Positions 52,321-60,630 of a stretch of DNA of 64,000 nucleotides are shown one piece after another (positions within the stretch are counted from its first letter, which is position 1; every line of letters begins with the position of its first letter). A program made the position numbers and the translations under genes. The notes beneath the pieces were generated by a model. The model was not told the DNA's origin and ran no database searches. It was given only the letters and a program-made list of their open reading frames with translations. Origin of the DNA: Mercurialis annua. Its lineage: Eukaryota; Streptophyta; Magnoliopsida; Malpighiales; Euphorbiaceae. The stretch covers positions 8,323,001 through 8,387,000 of the forward strand of contig NC_065573.1 in the NCBI RefSeq assembly GCF_937616625.2, given 5' to 3'.

Positions 52321-52676
52321 AAATGGGGAAACGTTTGGATTGGATTTGTTTCGTAACGTTTGTAAACGTCTGGCTTAAATCGCTAAAAAAGCCAAACATT
52401 TGGATTTGTTTCGTAAAGTTTGTAAAATGTTTGCCTTAAATCGCTAAAAATGTGAAACGTTTGGTTTTTTTACGTAACGTTTGTAAATGTTTGGCTTAAA
52501 TTGCTAAAACGGGGAAACGTTTGGATTTGTTTCGTAACGTTTGTAAACGTTTGGCTTAAATCGCAAAAAAGTTAAAATGTTTAGATTTTTGTAAACGTTT
52601 GGCTTTATTTCGTTACGTTTGTAAATGTTTGGCTTAAATCGGTAAAATGGGGAAATGTTTGGTTTTGTTTCATAAC
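52321..52676 (-). repeat. Inverted satellite block interrupted by the TAT element
   Basis: These reverse-orientation monomers continue at 60636-60707 after the retrotransposon. Removing the element and one ATAAC rejoins them in frame. Confidence 0.85.
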
Positions 52677-53270
52677 TGATGGATACCGAATCCTATTGTA
52701 AGTATAATGGAGCCGAGTTGCAGGAGATCCACTCTCAGACGATACCGGACTCCTCCTGAAGATCGGAAGATATGAAGGAGATGCCGAATCTCTTAAGATT
52801 CGGTGACACGTTAATAAAGACCGAATCCCACATGATCCGCCGAAGGCGCGTCAGGTCCGGGATTCGGATAATCGACTAATTATGGAAGTGTTGTCCTATT
52901 CGGACACAAACACTACATATGGAAGGATAAGCTCTACTTTAGGAAGATAAGACTATTTAGGAAGACGTTCCTAAATAAGACTCTTATCAGATTAAGGTAG
53001 ATCTCGACAAATCAGGAGAATCTCTACGATATTGCCGAATCCCTATAAAGTAGGATTCACTTGCCTAATACAACTCTACTAGGTATATTCGACTACTATA
53101 AAAGGAGCACGAGGTATGCCTAGAATCACAATTACATTCATATACTCAAAACGCTGCTCAAAGCTCTAGACTGACTTTAGCATCGGAGAGTTAATCGGAC
53201 AACCACCGTCCGGTTAGCTTCTACCCTGTTTTGCAGGTTCACTCACCGGTTCAGAAGGCAGACTCCATCA
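52677..53270 (+). repeat. 5' LTR of the TAT element
   Basis: 594 bp, TG...CA ended. It matches 60037-60630 except for five substitutions seen by alignment by eye. It contains a TATA box near its 3' third. Confidence 0.95.
53097..53103 (+). promoter_or_regulatory. TATA box in the 5' LTR
   Basis: TATAAAA within ACTACTATAAAAGGAGCACG is a strong plant core promoter match. Transcription would start about 30 bp downstream, inside the LTR, as expected at the U3/R boundary. The 3' LTR carries the same box near 60457. Confidence 0.75.
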
Positions 53271-53271
53271 A

Positions 53272-53288
53272 TTGGCGCCGTCTGTGGG
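53272..53288 (+). promoter_or_regulatory. Primer-binding site of the TAT element
   Basis: TTGGCGCCGTCTGTGGG begins one base after the LTR. Sites starting TGGCGCC at this position are usual in plant TAT/Athila-type gypsy elements. I do not assign the exact tRNA. Confidence 0.75.
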
Positions 53289-53346
53289 AAAAGCTTAACT
53301 AAACTTCAAAAGAAGGAGCTTTTCTGAACTCAAAAAACAAATCTCA

Positions 53347-56300
53347 TTGAAGAAGATGACTTCTGAAAGAGTAAACCTGAAGGATCAAACGACACAGAGA
53401 AAACGAAAAGCAACAGAACTCTCAACTCCTCCTCCAGTAACTTTTGACGGAGAGGACTTCGGGAGAATAGCTGAAGAGCACAACGAAGCTCTGGTAGTGG
53501 CCATGATCATCGAACACTGGAACGTTGAGAGAATCCTGATCGATGAAGGAAGCGCAATAAACCTAATAACAAAAAAGGCCTACGAAAGCCTAGGAGGAGA
53601 CCTAGCGGAACTAAAACGAAATGCCACGCCTGTGGTAGGATTTGGGGGCTTGCCAATTAAGCCCAACGGAACAATTACACTCGATGTCAAGCTAGGAAGG
53701 ACAAGGAAAAGCGAGGAATTACCTACACGGTTTAGCGTCGTAGAAATCGACCTGCCATACAACGCGATACTGGGGAGACCTTTCCTCCACGACTCAGCCG
53801 CCGTGACGAGCATAAAGGCACTAACCATGAAGATACCGACGAAACAAGGAATTATCACGATACAAGGAAACCGAGCCGAGGCGAAAAAGTGCTACGAACA
53901 AGCAATAAAAGAATCAGGCGAAGCAATGGCAATAGAAGAAATCCTTAATCACGACATCGAAGAAAAAGAAACAGCACCCGAAGGCGAAACAAAGAAACTC
54001 CAACTCGACAAGGAGAAAAGAGTAAATCTTGGCGCAAACATGAACCCAAAGATCGAAAGCGAAATCACGGCCATGCTGAAAAACAACGTCAAAACCTTCG
54101 CTGCTAACGCATCAGAAATAGTCGGAATAGACCCCCAAGTCATTACTCATGATCTAAATGTAGCAGAAGCGGCGAACCCAGTGAAGCAAAAGAAAAGGAA
54201 GTTCTCGGAAGAAAAACAGAAAATAATCGCTGAAGAAGTAGAAAAACTGGAGAAAGCAGGATTCATACGAGAAGTCCACTACCCCGAATGGGTAGCTAAC
54301 GTGGTTATCGTAAAGAAAGCCAACGGAAAAAATAGAATGTGTGTGGATTACACCGATCTAAACAAAGCGTGTCCTAAAGATAGCTACCCTCTCCCAGATA
54401 TCGATCAACTCGTGGACTCTACTGCTGGACACGCGATGTATAGCCTGGCCGACGCAGCTCAAGGCTACCACCAAATTCAGATGAAGGAGCAAGACCAGGA
54501 AAAAACTTCATTCATCACGGAGGGAGGAACTTACTGCTACACGGCAATGCCTTTCGGCTTGAAAAATGCTGGAGCAACATACCAAAGACTTATGAATTTC
54601 ATGTTCAAAGACGAGATAGGAAAGCGAGTCCAGGTGTATGTAGACGACCTAATCATCAAGAGCGAGAAGGAAGAAACCCATGCAAAAGATCTTGAAGAAA
54701 CATTCAACATACTGAATAAGTTTGGAATGAAGCTGAACCCCGACAAATGCACGTTCGGCGTACAAGGCGGGAAATTCCTGGGATTCATGATATCTCAAAG
54801 AGGAATAGAGGCGAACCCCGAGAAGATCAAAGCAATTATGGACATGAAGGCACCAAGAAGCATAAATGAAGTTCAAAAACTCAACGGGCGAATCACAGCA
54901 CTCGGTAGATTCATGTCTTGCTCAGCAAAAAGATGCTTGCCTTTCTTCAAAGCCCTCAAAGGAACACAAAAATTTGAATGGAATGAAGACTGCGAGAACG
55001 CCTTTGAAGAAATAAAGAAGTTCCTCGTCACCCCTCCATTGCTAAGCAGACCGCTGAAAGGGGAGACTCTATACCTATACATCAGCACCACGCACGAGAC
55101 CATCGGGACAGTGCTGGTAAGGGAAGAAGATAACGAGATGAAGCCAATCTACTACATTAGTCGAGTCCTGAAGGGCGCGGAGACACGATACCCCGAGATC
55201 GAAAAAATGGCACTGGCCGTATTGACCACAGCTAAAAAGCTGAGATACTACTTCCAAAGTCACAACGTTGTGGTAAGAACAAATCAACCATTGCGAAAGG
55301 CGATCCAACGACCAGAAACTTCCGGAAGATTAGTCCACTGGTCCATCCAACTCAGCGAACACGACATAAGATACGAACCTCGTCCGACTCTAAAAGCACA
55401 AGCTTTGGCGGACTTCGTAGCAGAAATAACTCCAACCGAGACTGGCCAACCCAAACCAGCCTTGGTATGGGAACTCCACGTTGACGGAGCGTCGAATGAA
55501 AAAGGAGCTGGAGCAGGAGCCATCCTCAAAGGACCCGAAAAAATCAGAATCGAGTATGGAGTAAACATCCAATTCGCCGCCAGCAACAATGTAGCTGAGT
55601 ATGAAGCCCTAATCGCAGGCCTCGGCCTCGCATTAGAAATAAGAACGGAAATCCTAAAGATCTATAGCGACTCCCAGCTGGTGGTAAATCAGGTCAAGGG
55701 AGAATATCAAGCCAAAGAAACAGGGATGATCGAATACCTGAGTCAAGTCAAAACACAGCTCCAACAGCTGGAGGCACAAGGAGGACAATGGGAAATCATT
55801 CAAATCCCGAGAGAGGAAAACACCGAAGCCGACGCCATCGCCAAATCAGCGTCAGAACTCGGAGATCTATTCGCTAAAATGCAGTTAAAGGAAATTCTCG
55901 AATCGCCAAGCACCAGAAAAACAGAAGTCATGGCAATCGAGGAGGCCGACTCCTGGATGACTCCATTGATCAAATATCTAGACCACGGCGAGTTACCAAC
56001 AGACAAAGTCGAAGCCATCCGCACCATCAGAAAATCTGCCAACTACTCTTTTTATAACGGAGTTCTCTACCGAACCTCTTTGACTCATCCATGGTCTAGG
56101 TGCGTCTCGCCTCAGACAGGAGAATCCATCTTAAAAGAAATCCGCGAGGGAATATGCGGAGCACACGAAGGAGCAGTCACCATAGCGAGAAAAACAATAC
56201 TCCAAGGATACTACTGGCCGACCATCAAAGAAGACGCGAAAACACTAGTCAAGAAGTGTGATAAATGCCAAAGACACGATAACATCAGTCGTGTACCAGC

Positions 56301-57189
56301 AGTACCTCAAGGATCAATGGAAAGCCCGTGGCCGTTCGCCACATGGGGGATCGATATAGTTGGACCGTTTGAAACGGGAAAACACCAAGTGAAATTACTA
56401 ATCGTCGCAATAGAGCACTTCACAAAATGGGTAGAGGTAGCGCCTGTCGCAACCATCACTGCAGCCAAAGTAGAGGAATTCTTCAAGAACGAAGTAATAT
56501 GCCGATTCGGCATACCCCACACTGTAGTAGCAGACAACGGCAAACAATTCAATTGCAAGCGGTTCAAGGCATTTTGCAAAGGACTGATGATCAATTTGAA
56601 ATTTACTTCGGTGGCGCACCCTCAGACAAACGGAATGACAGAAGTCACCAACCGAACCATAGCACAAGGAATAAAAAAGAGACTTTCTCAGTATAAGGAG
56701 AACTGGGCAGAAGAATTATACAGCGTCCTATGGGCATACAGAACAACTCCTAGAAAAGGAACTGGCGAAACACCTTTCAGGCTCGCCTACGGTACTGAAG
56801 CAGTAATTCCAGTAGAAATTGGAATACCCAGCATCAGAGTAAACTATCTAGAAGAAGAAACTAACGAGGCTAGAACAAGGCTATGTCTAGACCTACTAGA
56901 GGAAAGAAGGGATGAAGCGGCAGCCCGAGCCGCTACATACAAGAAGCAAGCTGCAAGATACCATAACAAAAGAATGAATTTTAGAGAATTTCAAAGAGGC
57001 GATCTGGTCTTACGAAACGCGGAAGTTGGCAGAGGAAACGCAGGAGTGAAGAAAATGCAGGCTAATTGGGAAGGCCCCTATATTATAGAAGAAGCTACTG
57101 GCAAGGGCGCATATAGACTAAAGACAATAACTGGATCCATGGTACCCAGATATTGGAATATAGAGCATCTGAGAAAGTATTATCAATAG
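53347..57189 (+). CDS. pol: Pol polyprotein (protease, RT, RNase H, integrase) of the TAT element
   Basis: This intact 1280-codon frame encodes the enzymes for copying and inserting the element. It starts only 76 bp after the LTR, leaving no room for gag; the first 60 residues resemble the gag-protease boundary. The aspartic protease shows D-E-G-S at 66-69 (D-T/N/G-G-S is usual) and ILGRP at 141. RT runs from about 300, with LADAAQGYHQI (367-377) and YVDD (431-434). The first RNase H is about 560-690. A second, archaeal-like RNase H spans 708-840, with D713, E753, D775 and D829 as likely catalytic residues. Integrase has the zinc-finger H940, C971 and C974, but the usual first His is Arg933. 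Its D1003, D1063 and E1099 make up the DDE triad. The C-terminal segment (1237-1280) is the plant gypsy WEGPY...GAYRL type. The start codon is uncertain. Confidence 0.95.
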   Translation: MKKMTSERVNLKDQTTQRKRKATELSTPPPVTFDGEDFGRIAEEHNEALVVAMIIEHWNVERILIDEGSAINLITKKAYESLGGDLAELKRNATPVVGFGGLPIKPNGTITLDVKLGRTRKSEELPTRFSVVEIDLPYNAILGRPFLHDSAAVTSIKALTMKIPTKQGIITIQGNRAEAKKCYEQAIKESGEAMAIEEILNHDIEEKETAPEGETKKLQLDKEKRVNLGANMNPKIESEITAMLKNNVKTFAANASEIVGIDPQVITHDLNVAEAANPVKQKKRKFSEEKQKIIAEEVEKLEKAGFIREVHYPEWVANVVIVKKANGKNRMCVDYTDLNKACPKDSYPLPDIDQLVDSTAGHAMYSLADAAQGYHQIQMKEQDQEKTSFITEGGTYCYTAMPFGLKNAGATYQRLMNFMFKDEIGKRVQVYVDDLIIKSEKEETHAKDLEETFNILNKFGMKLNPDKCTFGVQGGKFLGFMISQRGIEANPEKIKAIMDMKAPRSINEVQKLNGRITALGRFMSCSAKRCLPFFKALKGTQKFEWNEDCENAFEEIKKFLVTPPLLSRPLKGETLYLYISTTHETIGTVLVREEDNEMKPIYYISRVLKGAETRYPEIEKMALAVLTTAKKLRYYFQSHNVVVRTNQPLRKAIQRPETSGRLVHWSIQLSEHDIRYEPRPTLKAQALADFVAEITPTETGQPKPALVWELHVDGASNEKGAGAGAILKGPEKIRIEYGVNIQFAASNNVAEYEALIAGLGLALEIRTEILKIYSDSQLVVNQVKGEYQAKETGMIEYLSQVKTQLQQLEAQGGQWEIIQIPREENTEADAIAKSASELGDLFAKMQLKEILESPSTRKTEVMAIEEADSWMTPLIKYLDHGELPTDKVEAIRTIRKSANYSFYNGVLYRTSLTHPWSRCVSPQTGESILKEIREGICGAHEGAVTIARKTILQGYYWPTIKEDAKTLVKKCDKCQRHDNISRVPAVPQGSMESPWPFATWGIDIVGPFETGKHQVKLLIVAIEHFTKWVEVAPVATITAAKVEEFFKNEVICRFGIPHTVVADNGKQFNCKRFKAFCKGLMINLKFTSVAHPQTNGMTEVTNRTIAQGIKKRLSQYKENWAEELYSVLWAYRTTPRKGTGETPFRLAYGTEAVIPVEIGIPSIRVNYLEEETNEARTRLCLDLLEERRDEAAARAATYKKQAARYHNKRMNFREFQRGDLVLRNAEVGRGNAGVKKMQANWEGPYIIEEATGKGAYRLKTITGSMVPRYWNIEHLRKYYQ

Positions 57190-57585
57190 ATTAATTCATG
57201 GCATGTACTTATTTCCATTTTTGAAATAAAAAGGCGATTTGGCGATAAGAAGCAAAATTTTATAGGCTCGCTCGAGACCTAATAAATACAATTTAACAAG
57301 AGTCGTTTGAATCTTAGTTAAAAAATAATTTAGACTCGTCCGAGTCAAATAAATAAAAGGATCCATTCGGACCTACAAATAAATTACACCAGCAGAAGTT
57401 TAGATTAACTTCTCAAAATAACAAACGAGTTTAGATTAACTCTACAACTAAAGAAAAGCAATGGTCAAAAGATCATTATATTCACAGAAGCAAAATTACA
57501 AAGGATCCGCCCACGATCCAGTACAAAAAAAGGCGAAAGCAAAAAATACTAAAAAGCAAAAAATACAAAAAGGAGAAAATAAAAA
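57190..57585. other. Spacer between the converging pol and antisense genes
   Basis: 396 bp, A-rich toward its right end, with short direct repeats (TTTAGATTAACT twice). It separates the stop of pol from the stop of the antisense gene, so it would hold the 3' ends of two convergent transcripts. No frame is recognised. Confidence 0.6.
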
Positions 57586-59405
57586 CTAAGCCTTATTCAA
57601 AGCGTCTTGCTTCTGCTTATCAAGCTTCGCCTTCACCTCCTTCGCCAAAGAAGCAGGATCCAACTGATTGACTCCAGAAAGATCGACGCCAGGATTCTGC
57701 TCCCGCAGCTTTGCCCCGATCGCCAACCGGTATTGAGTCATGACTTGGGAATAAAAGCTCCCAGAGTCACCCAATCGCCGGCGGAGACGCCCCTCTTCTT
57801 TCTTCAGATCATCCCTCTCCTTAGTGAGAGCACCTGAAGAAGACTGTAGAGACTCGACTTCCTCGGACAAAGTTCGAACCCGAGCCTCTAAAGCGGAAAT
57901 CTCCCGAGTCTTGGTAGATACGGAGGACCTCAGCTGTTGGATCAGACCAGTCGCCTCGCCAACCTCCTCCTCCATCTTTTGTTTCTCGGAGAGCCAGGAT
58001 TCGGAATCTCTCTGGAGCTTCTTCAATTGATCCACCGCATCCCTTCGGCGGCGCTCCAAAACGGCGATGGACTGAACCACCTGCGAAAGAAAACAACAAA
58101 TAAGAAAAACAAAAAAAAGAAGGGAGAAGCAAATCATAATATAAAAAAAAAAAAAAAAAAGAAAGAAGCATACCGAAAAACCGCCAAGACAGGCGAACTC
58201 AGCCAAACTATCGCCATGTTCGCGATCAATGGACTCAATGTCCTCTTTTATCATAATATTCTCCATGCAAGCATGAAGAATGGCGACGTTTGAAAGACGA
58301 GGCGGATTTTGCGCGTCCGCCCAAGCAGCAAACCGAGGTGCCTCCTCGATAGACACCCCAGAAGATTTCTTCTTCTTGGGACGCTTGGTAGAAGCTCCAG
58401 CCTGGTCCTCAGCAGGACGCTTCTGGCCGGCGGTAGGCAACCCCTTCAGAGAAGGACCTGACTCCTTCGAAGGAAGCAGAGGCGACTCGGAAGTCGCAGC
58501 AGGAACTTGATCACCAGAAGCAGGATCAAGATCAGGATTCACCGAATCAGGCGTCGGATTCGGCACGGCGATTGTAGAGGGATTAGGAACGCCGCTAGTC
58601 ACCTCGCCCATATCTACAGTCATATCGACATGAAAATTATCAAGCAAATGTTCAAGAGAAGTCGACATCCTACAAAACAAAAACATAAACAACAAAAGAT
58701 TAGAAAAATACCTTCTAAAGGAAGACCCGCCAAAAGTATTTCACGACGACTCAAATATTGTTCTAAAAGAACGCTGTACTTGGGCTTATCAAAACGACAA
58801 TCCGACAACAATGACAGGGCGAAGTCCTTCTCCCCATCAGCCAGATCAGGTACATCAGTAAGCGAAACCTTACTAGAAGTAAAACTCCGCGAAAAAGAGG
58901 AAAAAGAAGAATGCTGAACCAAGAAGAACTTAGGGGTCCAACCCTTCAAAGAAGAAGGAAGACTAAAAAGAGATCGATTCGGTCGACCACCAGCAAAAAT
59001 AAATTCATCACCCTTTCGGCGGGAGAAAACATAAAAATAATTAAAAAGAGCAAGCGAAGGCTCCTGCATCCGAACCCTACACGATTCCATAAAAGAACAA
59101 AGAAGGCGAATCGCGTTCGGATGCAGTTGACCCAAAGGAACACCTAAATTGTGACAGACCTCTACAATTAAAGGCTCTAAGGGAAACCTAAGACCCGCTA
59201 AAAGCTGTTCATGAAAAATTACTATCTTGGATGGCGAATCGGTGCTATGATTCGCCCGATACGATTTTGCCGGTCTCAGAATAACATACGACTCAGGAAA
59301 GTTGAATTCCTCGGCATAACCGAGTATCTGCTCTCTTGACAAGGAGCTCCGGGTATATTCTAGCTCGTCACGAGCATCCTTCGCCCCCTCAGTTACTTCT
59401 GACAT
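57586..59405 (-). CDS. Antisense ORF of the TAT element: putative gypsy-type transposon protein, probably three exons
   Basis: The two long minus-strand frames (59435-58620 and 58695-57586) are best read as one spliced gene. A model with introns at 58711-58614 (98 bp) and 58173-58081 (93 bp), both GT...AG, keeps frame throughout. It gives exons 59405-58712, 58613-58174 and 58080-57586, about 542 residues. Met at 59405 (MSEVTEG) is preferred; 59435 is also possible. The first exon contains the 'putative gypsy type transposon' domain (Pfam Transposase_28 as I recall it), about residues 60-162: FPLEPLIVEV...LHPNAIRLL...LFNYFY...LKGWTPKFF. Exon 2 is Pro/Ser-rich with a basic KRPKKKK nuclear-signal-like stretch. 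Exon 3 is a long predicted coiled coil. Such antisense genes occur in TAT elements; their role is unknown. Splice sites are inferred, and the first acceptor is the least certain. Confidence 0.7.
58081..58173 (-). other. Predicted intron 2 of the antisense gene
   Basis: 93 bp reading GTATGC...TTTCGCAG on the minus strand, very T-rich (an A-run of about 18 on the plus strand), typical of plant introns. Its length is a multiple of three, so the frame stays open through it, but the translation there is a hydrophobic Phe-rich run that interrupts two hydrophilic regions. Confidence 0.75.
58614..58711 (-). other. Predicted intron 1 of the antisense gene
   Basis: 98 bp from GTATTTTTC to GACTGTAG on the minus strand. 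This acceptor joins the first frame to the second in phase. A better-looking T-rich acceptor at 58670 would give a 42-bp intron and leave the wrong frame. Confidence 0.55.
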
Positions 59406-59743
59406 TTTAAAATTTTTAAAATGGGGGGGAAACACGGAGTGATGATGAAATTAAAACTCTAAAAGATCAAAAGATAGGAAAAGACGAAGAACAAGACGAA
59501 GAACAAGAAGAACAAAAGGAATAAAATCAAAACTGAAAACTACCAAGAAATTAAATTAGCGAAAAGGTAAAATACCTCGCAAGCAAATACGCAGGATCAA
59601 AAGAAAGGTAAGGAGCAACTTGAAAACGAGGAATCTTGACAGCAGAAGAAGGAAACCCACAGAAAGCTTGAAGAAATCGAAGATTTAGCAGTTGCAGAGA
59701 AAGCAAAGGTTGAAGAAGAAAGAAAACGAAAGAAAATGAGCAA

Positions 59744-59750
59744 TTATATA
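59744..59750 (-). promoter_or_regulatory. Possible TATA box for the antisense gene
   Basis: TATATAA on the minus strand (GGCTATATAATTGC) lies about 340 bp upstream of the preferred start codon. With the G-box farther upstream it resembles a plant core promoter for the antisense transcript. Sequence-only inference. Confidence 0.4.
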
Positions 59751-59864
59751 GCCTAAACCAAAGAAACTGAAAAGACGAGATCCCATAATTACAAATAAGG
59801 ACCAACTAATAGCGCACGAAGACACTTGTCCTTCATCCAGTCATAACCCTCTACTGATAAGCAA

Positions 59865-59872
59865 CACGTGGC
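59865..59872 (-). promoter_or_regulatory. G-box/ABRE-like motif upstream of the antisense gene
   Basis: GCCACGTG on the minus strand is a classic plant bZIP/bHLH binding core, about 115 bp upstream of the candidate TATA box. A single match can occur by chance. Confidence 0.35.
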
Positions 59873-60023
59873 AGCGCAGAATCTTACTAAAGATGAAACG
59901 TCGCCCACAAACATATGAAACGACTCGTCCGGAATATAAAACGACTCGCCCGTATAAAAAAACTCAGCTCCAAAAGAGCTAAAATCCACTAAGGCATAAA
60001 TGCCAAACTACTTCAGCTCACTT

Positions 60024-60036
60024 GCGGGGGGGCTAA
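60024..60036 (+). promoter_or_regulatory. Polypurine tract of the TAT element
   Basis: GCGGGGGGGCTAA sits directly before the TGATGG start of the 3' LTR, the position of the plus-strand primer. Confidence 0.8.
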
Positions 60037-60630
60037 TGATGGATACCAAATCCTATTGTAAGTATAATGGAGCCGAGTTGCAGGAGATCCACTCTCAGAC
60101 GATACCGGACTCCCCCTGAAGATCGGAAGATATGAAGGAGATGCCGAATCTCTTAAGACTCGGTGACACGTTAATAAAGACCGAATCCCACATGATCCGC
60201 CGAAGGCGCGTCAGGTCCGGGATTCGGATAATCGACTAATTATGGAAGTGTTGTCCTATTCGGACACAAACACTACATATGGAAGGATAAGCTCTACTTT
60301 AGGAAGATAAGACTATTTAGGAAGACGTTCCTAAATAGGACTCTTATCAGATTAAGGTAGATCTCGACAAATCAGGAGAATCTCTACGATATTGCCGAAT
60401 CCCTATAAAGTAGGATTCACTTGACTAATACAACTCTACTAGGTATATTCGACTACTATAAAAGGAGCACGAGGTATGCCTAGAATCACAATTACATTCA
60501 TATACTCAAAACGCTGCTCAAAGCTCTAGACTGACTTTAGCATCGGAGAGTTAATCGGACAACCACCGTCCGGTTAGCTTCTACCCTGTTTTGCAGGTTC
60601 ACTCACCGGTTCAGAAGGCAGACTCCATCA
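60037..60630 (+). repeat. 3' LTR of the TAT element
   Basis: 594 bp, differing from the 5' LTR at five positions (four transitions and one C/A transversion), followed by the second ATAAC target copy. Confidence 0.95.

Larger units (their letters stand above)
42902..52676 (+). repeat. 60-bp satellite array, block 5
   Basis: This is the satellite between the two retrotransposons, mainly plus orientation, with inverted blocks at 44651-45098, 47565-47712 and 52321-52676. It starts with the second GTTAC target copy. Its first 700 bp resemble the 779-bp higher-order units at 47713-50100. No gene is present. Confidence 0.95.
59436..60023 (-). other. Upstream region of the antisense gene
   Basis: This region between the antisense start and the polypurine tract has no convincing coding sequence; the small minus-strand frames (59551-59805, 59789-59989) match nothing I recognise. 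It contains promoter-like motifs described separately, and two AAAACGACTCG(T/C)CC repeats near 59938-59955. Confidence 0.55.
52677..60630 (+). mobile_element. TAT-type Ty3/gypsy LTR retrotransposon
   Basis: This is a 7954-bp element with two 594-bp LTRs (TGATGG...CCATCA) and a perfect 5-bp target duplication ATAAC (52672-52676 and 60631-60635). The order is 5' LTR, TGGCGCC-type primer site, one long pol frame (protease, RT, RNase H, an additional RNase H, integrase), an antisense gene, a polypurine tract and the 3' LTR. The extra RNase H after the first and the antisense frame before the 3' LTR are marks of the plant TAT lineage. A gag frame is absent. LTRs differ at 5 of 594 positions (about 0.8%), so insertion is recent. 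Confidence 0.95.

Noticed and set aside
53580..56696. Minus-strand and alternate-frame ORFs of 60-100 codons across pol
   Set aside because: They are shadows of the 1280-codon pol frame with no independent support.
58670..58711. A 42-bp intron using the T-rich acceptor at 58670
   Set aside because: It is shorter than typical plant introns and leaves the reading frame that soon stops; the 98-bp alternative restores the frame of the next exon.
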